Shown in pieces: positions 26,070 through 33,478 of a DNA stretch of 64,000 bases. Numbering within the stretch: the first letter of the stretch is position 1; each line of letters opens with the position of its first letter. The position numbers and the translations under genes were made by a program. A model generated the notes under the pieces. It saw nothing but the letters and a program-made list of their open reading frames with translations, searched no databases and was not told where the DNA came from. Source of the DNA: Methanoculleus sp. UBA430 (GTDB lineage Archaea; Halobacteriota; Methanomicrobia; Methanomicrobiales; Methanoculleaceae); contig NZ_DAXW01000012.1 of NCBI RefSeq assembly GCF_002506585.1, positions 135,647 through 199,646 of the forward strand, given 5' to 3'.

Positions 26070-26365
26070 TCTGGTAATTGTGTGACGAAGGGCGGCTCCG
26101 CTTTCATCCCCACCCTGAAGGGCGGGGTCTTCCCGCTCCGCCCCCTTCACCCCCGCAAGATAAAAATGGTTCGGGCGCACTCCCGGACCTGCATCCGGCG
26201 TAGTTCCCTCCGGGAAACCGGCATGGAACAGGAGATCGCTTATTCACCAAACAGAAACATTATGACGATATCGCTCCAAGTGATCGCAAAGATAACTCGT
26301 ACGGTATGCCCGGGTGCAGCCCGGCATACCGGCTACCTGCCCCCTTCTCCTGCAGGATCTGAACG

Positions 26366-28204
26366 ATGCCTCCAACACCTCCTCCGAATGGACCAGATGC
26401 TCCCGCCCGGCCCACCACCGCCACGGACGGTGCCGTAAAGAGAGCTGGAAAGGGGATCCGGGAGCAGAAGGTCGACCAGGATCGCCGGATACGAGAACTC
26501 ACGACACTCTATGCCATCAACGGCATCGTCGAGCGGCCCGGGATATCGGTCGACGAGATCCTCCAGGAGGTTGCCGTCATCCTTCCTGCGGGCTGGCTCC
26601 ACCCGGAGGATGTTGCCGCCCGGATCACGGTCAACTGTCAGGAATATGGGTCAGCAGGGTTTATTGAGACTCCCTGGAGGCAGGAGTGCCGGATCGTCGT
26701 CCATGGCCGGGCTGCCGGGAAGATAGAGGTCTGCTACCGCCACGAACAGTCGGGAGCGGATACTGCGCCGCACCTTGTCGATGAACGTCGCCTGATCGAT
26801 GCCGTCGCCGGGAGGATCGGCCGAATCATTGAGCGAGTGCAGGCGGAAGAGGTCATCGGAAGGAGCGAGGAGAAGTACCGCCTCCTCTTCGAGCAGATGC
26901 TCGAGAGTTACACCCTCTACGAGGTCGTCCGGGATGGCGATGGAAACCCCGTCGACTACCGTATTGTCGAGTTGAACGAGAAAGCAGCCGGCGTATTCGG
27001 CCGCCGCCGTGACGAACTGGTCGGGCGGCGGCTCTTCGATATCTTCCCGGCGATCCGTGAGGGTGCCCGCGCTCTCTACGGGGAGGTTGCAGAGACCGGT
27101 GTTCCGACGCGGCGGCGATTGCAGGAACCGAAAACCGGGCGGTGGTATGACCTGCACATCTACCGCCCACAGGCCGGGAGGCTGGTCGTCACGGGGCAGG
27201 AGATCACCGAGCAGAAGCGAGCGGAACTCGCCCTCCAGGAGAGCGAGGCGCGATTCAGGGGGATCTTCGAGCAGGCAGGGACCGGGATCGTGCTCATCGA
27301 CCCGCAGGGGAGGATCTCAAGAGCAAACCCGGCGTTTGTGCGTATGTTCGGCTACGGTGAGGATGAACTGTATGCCATGCAGTTCTGCGACCTGATCTAC
27401 CCGCCCGACAGGGAGGGGCCCGGTTATCTCCCGGGGGAGAACGCCGCACAGGATAAACGCTACGTGACGAAGGACGGCAGGGTCGTCTGGGGGCGGCTGA
27501 CCACCTCACTGCTCCGCGACCCGGAGGAGCGCGGGCTCGTCATCGGGATGGTGGAAGACATCACTGACCGGCGGGAGATGCAGGACGCCCTGCTCGAGAG
27601 CGAGGAGCGGTTCCGGGAGATCGCCCAGCGGAGTTTCGATATGATCTACACGTGCTATACCGACCGGGGGATCACCTACATCTCCCCGGCCGTGCAGAGG
27701 ATCCTCGGCTACACTCCGGATGAGATGCTCGGCGAGCAGTGCAACGACTACGTTCTCGCAAAGACCCGTTCCGACTGGCGGGAGGCCAGGGACCGGATCG
27801 CCCGGGGGGAGCCCGTCGAGGGGCTGGTGGTGGAGCTCCGGAGAAAGGATGGGACGGTCGCTGCCGTCGAGATGAACGAATCCCCGATTGTCGAGGGCGG
27901 CAGGGTGGTCGGCGTGCAGGCCGTCGGCCGTGATGTCTCGGACAGGAAGTGCTACGAGGATATGCGGCTGCAGGCGTTCGAGCAGATCGAGCAGAATATC
28001 GAGCAGTTCGCCGTCCTCGCGGACCACATCCGCCTGCCCCTGCAGGTGATCCTCGGCATGGCCGACCTGATCGAGGACGAGACGGCATCGGCAACGATCC
28101 GGGAGCAGGTGAAGCGGATCAACGGGCTCGTCAAGCAGCTCGACGAGGGCTGGGTCGAGTCGCGCGAGATCCGGGAGTTCCTGCGGAGAAACGAACTGGT
28201 CTGA
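26366..28204 (+). CDS. Multi-PAS sensory protein without kinase ATPase domain (paralogue of 13862)
   Basis: 612 residues, soluble. A Pro-rich start and coiled coil lead into the domain RELTTLYAINGIVERPGIS to IEVCYRHE (about 43-150), the same unit found in the middle of the protein at 13862. Three PAS domains follow (about 170-290, 292-410, 412-525). The C-terminus (ADHIRLPLQVILGMADL, then REQVKRINGLVKQLDEGW and REFLRRNELV) is clearly homologous to the 13862 C-terminus. Again no HATPase domain follows, and the usual phosphoacceptor position is Asp. Two proteins ending the same way suggest a real output module rather than truncation. Signal and partner unknown. Confidence 0.82.
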   Translation: MPPTPPPNGPDAPARPTTATDGAVKRAGKGIREQKVDQDRRIRELTTLYAINGIVERPGISVDEILQEVAVILPAGWLHPEDVAARITVNCQEYGSAGFIETPWRQECRIVVHGRAAGKIEVCYRHEQSGADTAPHLVDERRLIDAVAGRIGRIIERVQAEEVIGRSEEKYRLLFEQMLESYTLYEVVRDGDGNPVDYRIVELNEKAAGVFGRRRDELVGRRLFDIFPAIREGARALYGEVAETGVPTRRRLQEPKTGRWYDLHIYRPQAGRLVVTGQEITEQKRAELALQESEARFRGIFEQAGTGIVLIDPQGRISRANPAFVRMFGYGEDELYAMQFCDLIYPPDREGPGYLPGENAAQDKRYVTKDGRVVWGRLTTSLLRDPEERGLVIGMVEDITDRREMQDALLESEERFREIAQRSFDMIYTCYTDRGITYISPAVQRILGYTPDEMLGEQCNDYVLAKTRSDWREARDRIARGEPVEGLVVELRRKDGTVAAVEMNESPIVEGGRVVGVQAVGRDVSDRKCYEDMRLQAFEQIEQNIEQFAVLADHIRLPLQVILGMADLIEDETASATIREQVKRINGLVKQLDEGWVESREIREFLRRNELV

Positions 28205-28311
28205 TCCGATCCGTGCGCCAGTTCGGGCGATTCACTTGCCGGCACAGCGGTCCCTCCTCTATCCCGCACCATCGATCCGCGGGCCCTGAAGATGCTCAAT
28301 GGTGCAGGGAC

Positions 28312-28839
28312 TTACCCCCGCCACCTCGGCAGCGTCGAGAGATACTGCCGCACCATCTCTTCTGCTCTTGCAAGGGGTATCCCGAGGTTTGCAGCCATCA
28401 TCGGCGCATACTTCTCGACCGCCTTCTCCTTCGTCAGATCAGGTTCGGTGAACCCCCCGTCACGGTAGCAATAGGTGCAGTGCTCCGTGCTCAGCGATCC
28501 GTCCGCTTCCGTCCCGGCGTCCTCGTCGCGGAGAAGGGGCATCCCACAACTCCTGCAGACGGCAACGTCTCTCCCGGTCCACCTCCTCAGGCAGGAGAGC
28601 TGCTCCCGGGCGAACCGCTCTGCATTTCCGGCGGGGATATCGTATAACTGCGACATGATCGCCCCGCACTTCTTCGCCATTTCGTCGATGGTGGCCCCGG
28701 GTTCGGTGAAAGCGCCGTTCTGGTAACAATAGGTGCAATAGTCTTTTGAGAGTCTTCCGTCCGCTTCCGTCCCAAAATGCTCCGCTTCGCTCATCGGCAT
28801 GCCGCAACTCTGGCACGTTCGTGTCTTGTTCGTCTCCAT
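28312..28839 (-). CDS. Duplicated zinc-ribbon protein
   Basis: 175 residues from the ATG at 28839, with AGGAGA nine bases upstream. Two tandem copies of a roughly 80-residue unit are visible: CQSCGMPMSEAEHFGTEADG with YCTYCYQNGAFT, then CRSCGMPLLRDEDAGTEADG with HCTYCYRDGGFT. Each has two CxxC pairs for one zinc ion, followed by a helical segment (EEMAKK/EKAVEK to the RW end). This is the putative zinc-ribbon family common in methanogens and anaerobes. It may be a regulator or a metal-binding protein; the function is unknown. Cytoplasmic, single-gene unit. Confidence 0.85.
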   Translation of the reverse strand: METNKTRTCQSCGMPMSEAEHFGTEADGRLSKDYCTYCYQNGAFTEPGATIDEMAKKCGAIMSQLYDIPAGNAERFAREQLSCLRRWTGRDVAVCRSCGMPLLRDEDAGTEADGSLSTEHCTYCYRDGGFTEPDLTKEKAVEKYAPMMAANLGIPLARAEEMVRQYLSTLPRWRG

Positions 28840-29005
28840 AAGGTCTTCTCCTGGCGCTGAAACGCTCAGAATAGATGAACGGCCTCTGCAGTACATAACC
28901 ATTTGCAAAAGGTTACGGGAACGGTGCCGCCGCAACCGCCCGGAGGAGAAGAGGGCGACGGAGCGCCAACGATTGCCGGGTCGTCCCCCGGCTGAAAGTG
29001 CCGCT

Positions 29006-29464
29006 TTACTCCCCGCGGGGCGGGAACCGGATCGCTATCTTCCCGTCGGCACCGTGTTCGAGCACCGCATTCTGCTGGAGCGCCCGGGCATACCCCGTGA
29101 GGTAGGGTTCGGCCACCCGTTTGTCTGCGAAAGTCTCCCGGACCGCCGCCGCTGCGCCGTCGCCGTCGATGATGATTGTTGTACCCCCATCGGTGGATTC
29201 ACCGGACACGCAGGGGATCCCCCACATCAGGAGAAGCCCCTCCATCAGGGTAGGCGGGTCGAACCGCTCCTCGTTGTGGGCCAGGAGCGCTGTTCCGTCC
29301 TCCGCGCCGAGCCGCCCGGCGATGACGGCAACCTGCTCCGCGAAGGCCGGGGAGGCATCATGGAGGAGGGCCCGGACGAGCGGCCCCGTGACGTCGTGCC
29401 GCCGAAGGGCCCGGGCTACTTTGATGAGCTGCCAGTCCCGGGCAAATGAGATACCGGTACGCAT
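29006..29464 (-). CDS. Hypothetical protein in an Lrp-led operon
   Basis: 152 residues, last gene of a three-gene unit behind an Lrp-type regulator. It is soluble, mixed alpha/beta, with one Cys (C85) and no recognisable motif. The N-terminal half is helical (LIKVARALRRHDVTGPLVRA), the C-terminal half has strands TTIIIDGDGAAAAVRETF and a helix YLTGYARALQQNAVL. Its start is two bases beyond the membrane-protein stop, so they are surely co-transcribed. I do not recognise the family. Confidence 0.7.
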   Translation of the reverse strand: MRTGISFARDWQLIKVARALRRHDVTGPLVRALLHDASPAFAEQVAVIAGRLGAEDGTALLAHNEERFDPPTLMEGLLLMWGIPCVSGESTDGGTTIIIDGDGAAAAVRETFADKRVAEPYLTGYARALQQNAVLEHGADGKIAIRFPPRGE

Positions 29465-29465
29465 A

Positions 29466-29753
29466 TCATCCTCTCAGGATGCCGTAAGTCATCACGCAGA
29501 GGCCAAGAATCACCACAACGCGGGAGAAGACCGCCGACCAGGCGATGATGAAGGCGTCGGGTGTGAAGATGCTCACGAAGTCCGCAAACGTGATCCCCAC
29601 GACCAACGTAAAGAGCCCGTAGATGAAGAGGAGCAGGGTCGGCTGCCGCACGATCCGGTAGGCGTTGAAGATGAAGGCGATGAGGAGCGTCCCGAGGAGG
29701 AGCGTCACGATCGCAAGCATCTGCTGCATGGTCTCAATCTGCAATCCGTTCAT
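29466..29753 (-). CDS. Small three-helix membrane protein
   Basis: 95 residues with three hydrophobic segments (about 13-32, 39-58 and 68-92) and little outside them. MNGLQIETMQQMLAIVTLLL starts the protein. The start overlaps the Lrp-family gene stop by four bases (ATGA), so translation is coupled. Family not recognised. Its position between a transcription regulator and an unknown soluble protein suggests a sensory or transport accessory role, but that is speculation. Confidence 0.7.
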   Translation of the reverse strand: MNGLQIETMQQMLAIVTLLLGTLLIAFIFNAYRIVRQPTLLLFIYGLFTLVVGITFADFVSIFTPDAFIIAWSAVFSRVVVILGLCVMTYGILRG

Positions 29754-30181
29754 GTCTGTTCCTTGACCTTCCTCACCGATATGATCGTCTGGATATCCTT
29801 TACTCCCGGAAGACTGGAGAGCGGAACCAGGACGCTCCGTTTCAGTTCGGATATGTTCTGCACCCGGACCTTGACGAAGAAGTCCCCGGGCTCAAGCACC
29901 TCGTAGAGTTCAAGGATGCACGGGAGACCCTGCATGAACTCCTCGACCTCAGGCTTTCCGTCCGGGTGGACCCTGACGTTCAAAAAAGCGACCAGAGTAT
30001 GCTCGAAACACTTCTGGTTGACGACGATCGTGAACCGTTCAAGGATACCGGCGTTCTTCAGTTTCTCGATCCTTTTAAAGACCGTCGATGGTGCGATGTC
30101 CAGCATCGAGCCGAGCTCTGCCATGGACATCCGCCCGTCTCTTTGCAGTTCCCGAAGAATCGCATCGTCGATCTCGTCCAT
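29750..30181 (-). CDS. Lrp/AsnC-family transcription regulator
   Basis: 143 residues. N-terminal winged helix (residues 1-60: DEIDDAILRELQRDGRMSMA, IAPSTVFKRIEKLKNAGI) and a C-terminal RAM ligand-binding domain (LVAFLNVRVHP to IQTIISVRKVK), complete and of normal length. These proteins form dimers or octamers that bind amino acids or other small molecules and control transcription, commonly of their own operon. It heads a three-gene unit with a small membrane protein and an unknown protein. The AT-rich region before it (30185-30240) holds a TATA box and could hold its own operator. Confidence 0.92.
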   Translation of the reverse strand: MDEIDDAILRELQRDGRMSMAELGSMLDIAPSTVFKRIEKLKNAGILERFTIVVNQKCFEHTLVAFLNVRVHPDGKPEVEEFMQGLPCILELYEVLEPGDFFVKVRVQNISELKRSVLVPLSSLPGVKDIQTIISVRKVKEQT

Positions 30182-30202
30182 CTATAGAGTAATTACAGGC
30201 AC

Positions 30203-30220
30203 TTAGATATTAAAATTCCG
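30203..30220 (-). promoter_or_regulatory. TATA box of the Lrp-led operon
   Basis: Minus-strand GGAATTTTAATATC at about 30205-30218 predicts a transcription start within a few bases of the ATG at 30181, so the mRNA is probably leaderless. The AT-rich DNA continues to 30300 without an open frame. Confidence 0.4.
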
Positions 30221-30381
30221 TATTTAGTTTATACTCTCAAACATCTTTTTTCCATTTCTAATCAAAAATGCCTGCCATATTGGATATTTGCTGAAGTTCT
30301 GTCAGGGTATAACGAAACAGAATCATACCGGGAAAAAGAGGAAACGATACCCACAACCTCATGCCGGCGAGAAAAATTATT

Positions 30382-31182
30382 TCAGCCCCGGTAACCGTTC
30401 GTTCCCCCGGGGTTGATGATTCTGGTGGGTCCGGGACCTCCTGCCGCCTCCCGGATGGCCGTATCGATGAACTCACGGGCCGCGATGAGCGCACGCCGCG
30501 CATCCAATCCCCGCGCAAGGTGCGCAGTGAGTGCTGCAGAGAAGCAGCACCCCGACCCATGCACCGAATAGGGGTAGCGTATCCCGGAGGCCTCCGTCAC
30601 CCCATCCCGGTCGACGAGAAGGTCGATCGCCGCACCGCCGGCAAGGTGCCCCCCCTTCACCACCACGGCCCGGGCCCCGAGGTCGAGGATCCGCCGGCCG
30701 GCCTCCGCCATATCCTCGACGGTCACGACCCGCATCCTGCTGAGCACCTCCGCCTCGGGGATGTTCGGGGTGACGACGGCCGCCCGGGGGATGAGCAGTT
30801 CCGTGAGGTCAGCGACGGCGTCCTCGCTAAGCAGCCGGTGACCCGACGTCGAGACCATCACCGGGTCGATGACGAGGTCTGCCCCGTCCGGCAGTGCCTC
30901 CGCAACGGCCCGGATGACCGACCGGTCGGCGAGCATCCCGGTCTTCCACGCTCCGATGAGAAAATCGTCGGCGACCGTCTCTACCTGGGCCCGAACCGCG
31001 TCCGGCGGGAGCACCCACGTCCCCCGCACCTCGCGGGTATTCTGGGCCGTCACCGCCGTAATAACCGTCAGCCCCCAGATGCCGAGCGCTGTAAACGTCT
31101 TCAAGTCGGCCTGGATACCCGCTCCTCCTCCCGAGTCGGAACCGGCTATGGAGCAGGCGGCGATCATCTGCGCACCCGTCAT
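30382..31182 (-). CDS. thiD: Hydroxymethylpyrimidine/phosphomethylpyrimidine kinase
   Basis: 266 residues, the size of monofunctional ThiD. It phosphorylates HMP and HMP-phosphate in thiamine synthesis. Family motifs: ACSIAGSDSGGGAGIQADLK at the N-terminus, TAVTAQNTREV, KTGMLAD, VIDPVMVSTSGHRL, TPNIPEAE, VVVKGGH, and the anion hole HGSGCCFSAALTAHLARG. There is no C-terminal ThiN domain, which many archaeal ThiD proteins carry. An alternative start at Met6 is possible. It diverges from the AIR-synthase-related gene by 86 bases. Confidence 0.95.
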   Translation of the reverse strand: MTGAQMIAACSIAGSDSGGGAGIQADLKTFTALGIWGLTVITAVTAQNTREVRGTWVLPPDAVRAQVETVADDFLIGAWKTGMLADRSVIRAVAEALPDGADLVIDPVMVSTSGHRLLSEDAVADLTELLIPRAAVVTPNIPEAEVLSRMRVVTVEDMAEAGRRILDLGARAVVVKGGHLAGGAAIDLLVDRDGVTEASGIRYPYSVHGSGCCFSAALTAHLARGLDARRALIAAREFIDTAIREAAGGPGPTRIINPGGTNGYRG

Positions 31183-31268
31183 TCTTCATCGTTCGGCATG
31201 GATCTGCTTGAATCTTTGCCTCTCCCCCGCCACTCCCTTTATCTGATCCCGCACCGACCACTTCTACA

Positions 31269-32597
31269 ATGGATGTAGAAGAGATCAGCCGCCGGCACCT
31301 CGCTGCTGGCACCCCTGACGACGAGATTGTGCGCATCCTCGCCCGGGACGTGCTCTCCATAAAGCGCCACCACGTAACCCCCGCCTACGCCGAGGCATTC
31401 GCCCGGGCGGTCCTTGCCGAAGCGAAGAACTCGACCGATCTCTCCGGCGACCTCTTCACCTTCGAGCCCTCCGGCTCGACGATGGGTGAGTTCGGCGTCG
31501 GGTCGCGGGGGTCCGGGGACTTCTTCGCTCACCGGCAACTCGCCCGGATCATCGGCCGGACGGACGCCGCGGTCGGTGTCGACGAGATGGACGATGCCGG
31601 CGCCGTCCGTGCCGGAGGCGAATATATCATCACCACCGTCGACGGGATGCACTCCCGTCTCTCAGACTTTCCGTTCCTCGCCGGGTTTCACGTCACCCGG
31701 GCGACGCTCCGCGACGTCTACGTGATGGGCGCAAAACCAGTCGCCCTCCTCTCCGATATCCACGTCGCCGACGATGGGGACGTTGCAAAGATATTCGACT
31801 ACACGGCGGGGGTCTCAGCCGTCGGCGAGGCGATGGGCGTCCCGCTCGTCACCGGGTCCACCCTCCGCATCGGCGGGGACATGGTCCTCGGGACACGGCT
31901 GACCGGGTGCGTCGGCGCCGTCGGCGTCGCCCGGCACCTCACGGCCAGAAAACAGATCACCCCCGGCGACGTCCTCCTCATGACCGAAGGTGCCGGCGGC
32001 GGGACGATCGCCACCGCCGCGATCTACTCGGGGTTCCCCGACGTCGTCGAGGAGACGATCAACCTCCACTTCCTCAAAGCCTGCGAGGCGCTCCTTGCAA
32101 GCGACGTCCTTTCCGGCATCCACGCCATGACCGACGTCACGAACGGTGGTCTCCGGGGCGACGCCTACGAGATGGCCGAGACCGCCGGCTGCCGGATCGT
32201 CGTCGTCGAGGACGACCTCCGCACGCTCGTCCGGCCGAAGGTCCTCTCGATGCTCGACGCTCTCGAGATCGACTACCTGGGCGTATCGCTCGACGCCCTC
32301 CTGGTTGTCGCGCCGCCCGAGGTTGCACCCGAGATCCGGCGGGTCGTCGGGACCGCGGGCGTCGCGATGAAAGAGGTCGGTTACGTCGAGGAAGGGAAGC
32401 CCGAGTCCGTCCTCTCTGTCAGCGGCGAGATCCGGGACTTCACGCCCCGGTTCCGGGAGTCGGCCTACACCCCGGTCAAGAAGGTCGTGGACGAAGACAA
32501 GAGGAACTTTGAGGAGATGAAAACCGGGGTCGAACGGGCGGCGGAAGCTGCGCTTGCAAAGAAACTCCGGATCCTCTCCCGGCTCCGGTCTTCGTGA
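31269..32597 (+). CDS. AIR synthase-related protein (PurM/HypE/SelD fold)
   Basis: 442 residues. The N-terminal 90 residues are a helical extension. Then come PurM-like domains: DEMDDAGAVRAGGEYIITTV with the metal/ATP motif, RDVYVMGAKPVALLSDI, GDMVLGTRLTGCVG, PGDVLLMTEGAGGGTIATA and the later HAMTDVTNGGLRGDAYEMA, a strong HypE/PurM signature. The C-terminus lacks the cysteine tail of true HypE, so it is not the standard hydrogenase maturation factor. The product is likely an ATP-using synthase or kinase of the AIR synthase superfamily; methanogens carry several of unknown substrate. Single gene. Confidence 0.85.
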   Translation: MDVEEISRRHLAAGTPDDEIVRILARDVLSIKRHHVTPAYAEAFARAVLAEAKNSTDLSGDLFTFEPSGSTMGEFGVGSRGSGDFFAHRQLARIIGRTDAAVGVDEMDDAGAVRAGGEYIITTVDGMHSRLSDFPFLAGFHVTRATLRDVYVMGAKPVALLSDIHVADDGDVAKIFDYTAGVSAVGEAMGVPLVTGSTLRIGGDMVLGTRLTGCVGAVGVARHLTARKQITPGDVLLMTEGAGGGTIATAAIYSGFPDVVEETINLHFLKACEALLASDVLSGIHAMTDVTNGGLRGDAYEMAETAGCRIVVVEDDLRTLVRPKVLSMLDALEIDYLGVSLDALLVVAPPEVAPEIRRVVGTAGVAMKEVGYVEEGKPESVLSVSGEIRDFTPRFRESAYTPVKKVVDEDKRNFEEMKTGVERAAEAALAKKLRILSRLRSS

Positions 32598-32653
32598 GGA
32601 GATCGGATGCATTCTCGATTGGCGGAAAGATATCTGTTGTCTTAAGACGAGGG

Positions 32654-32896
32654 TTATCGTAAGAGATCGTATATCTGCTCTTTCGTCATACCCTCAAATT
32701 CTGCGACGTCGGTGACGATTGTGTTCAGCGTGGCCATGCTGAGTTCGTCGTGAAGGGGAACGGTAACCCGGAGCCGTTTATCTCCAACAACTTTACGCAA
32801 CTGGACGTGACTTCCAGCCTGCCGGAGAAAGGAAAACCCGAGTTTTTCAAGGACTTTGATCATCCCGAGTCCACTAACAACCGGGTGTCGCGGCAA
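32654..32896 (-). CDS. hicA: HicA-family mRNA interferase toxin
   Basis: 80 residues. MPRHPVVSGLGMIKVLEKLG and FLRQAGSHVQLRK match HicA, where the His in GSHVQLRK is the catalytic residue of the double-stranded RNA-binding-like fold. V-T-V-P-L-H-D-E-L then leads into the final helix KEQIYDLL. It would cleave mRNA under stress unless neutralised by HicB. It overlaps hicB by 23 bases, with the antitoxin gene first, a common order. Intact. Confidence 0.92.
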   Translation of the reverse strand: MPRHPVVSGLGMIKVLEKLGFSFLRQAGSHVQLRKVVGDKRLRVTVPLHDELSMATLNTIVTDVAEFEGMTKEQIYDLLR

Positions 32897-33149
32897 TGAT
32901 ATCGACCTTGTATTCGAAATTTGGCGGGATTGGGCTCTCCTGTTCGTGGGTCTCTGATTTATATCTGGTTACAACGGTGATCCGTTCTCCCGCTTCGAGT
33001 TCTTCCGTGTAATGGAGCGATGTTGCTTCCAGGATGTTGTCGATGAGTTCTCCGATGCTTTTGCCCTGGGTAAAGATGGCATTTTCAGGTGCATGTGCGC
33101 TGGCGCTCCACCATCCTTCGGCATACGTTACTTCAAATGTGACCAGCAT
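32874..33149 (-). CDS. hicB: HicB-like antitoxin
   Basis: 91 residues. The start MLVTFEVTYAEGWWSASA and later IFTQGKSIGELIDNILEATS resemble HicB's partial RNase-H-like fold (strands, then GxTxEEAxxNxxEA helix). A DNA-binding C-terminus is not evident, so autoregulation is uncertain. It precedes and overlaps hicA and is assigned mainly by this pairing. The divergent or upstream region (33150-33478) holds only a decayed-looking reading frame. Confidence 0.82.
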   Translation of the reverse strand: MLVTFEVTYAEGWWSASAHAPENAIFTQGKSIGELIDNILEATSLHYTEELEAGERITVVTRYKSETHEQESPIPPNFEYKVDIIAATPGC

Positions 33150-33242
33150 GAAGTTACACCTCTGCGTAATTGGGATATTGGGTTTTTCAGGGATAAGTTT
33201 GATGGTGACATGGTTGCCACATCCAGATCACATTATCTGTCA

Positions 33243-33419
33243 TCATCTTATCAGACGCGCACGACGAGGTCGGCGGTATCGGTATCCGCAGTCAGAGGAG
33301 ATGCCGTTCCCCGCGCCTGCCATCAGGGTGGCGTTCTCGGCAACGCCCTCGTAGTCGTTAACCTGCTCTTTTCTCCTGTCTCCTGCAGGAGTATGCAGGT
33401 GGGCGAGTGTGGCGGGCAT
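33243..33419 (-). pseudogene. Possible remnant reading frame between hicBA and serpin genes
   Basis: 58 codons, ATG at 33419. The middle (VNDYEGVAENATLMAGAGNG) has gene-like codon use, but the end turns Arg-rich. One frame over, the same region encodes TADTDTADLVVRV followed by a stop, which reads like a natural C-terminus. A single-base frameshift would join them. It may be a decayed gene or a sequencing error. The rest of 33150-33478 shows nothing else. Confidence 0.3.
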
Positions 33420-33478
33420 CGAGACTGCGGATGGGAGGGCACCCTGCCGCCCCTAGTAGGGGAGAGAGCAGCCCCCCT

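Larger units (their letters stand above)
24829..26165 (-). mobile_element. IS200/IS605-family element, tnpB only (IS1341-type)
   Basis: The right end (low coordinates) reads on the minus strand GAAGCCCCGCCCGAGAGGCG then CGGGGTAGTTCAC, the hairpin plus TTCAC end seen in archaeal IS605 relatives. The left end holds the matching subterminal hairpin CCCCGCCCTTCAGGGTGGGG at about 26108-26127, preceded by TATA-rich DNA. The left boundary is uncertain and is placed near 26165. No terminal inverted repeats or target duplication are expected for this family and none is seen. Confidence 0.75.
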
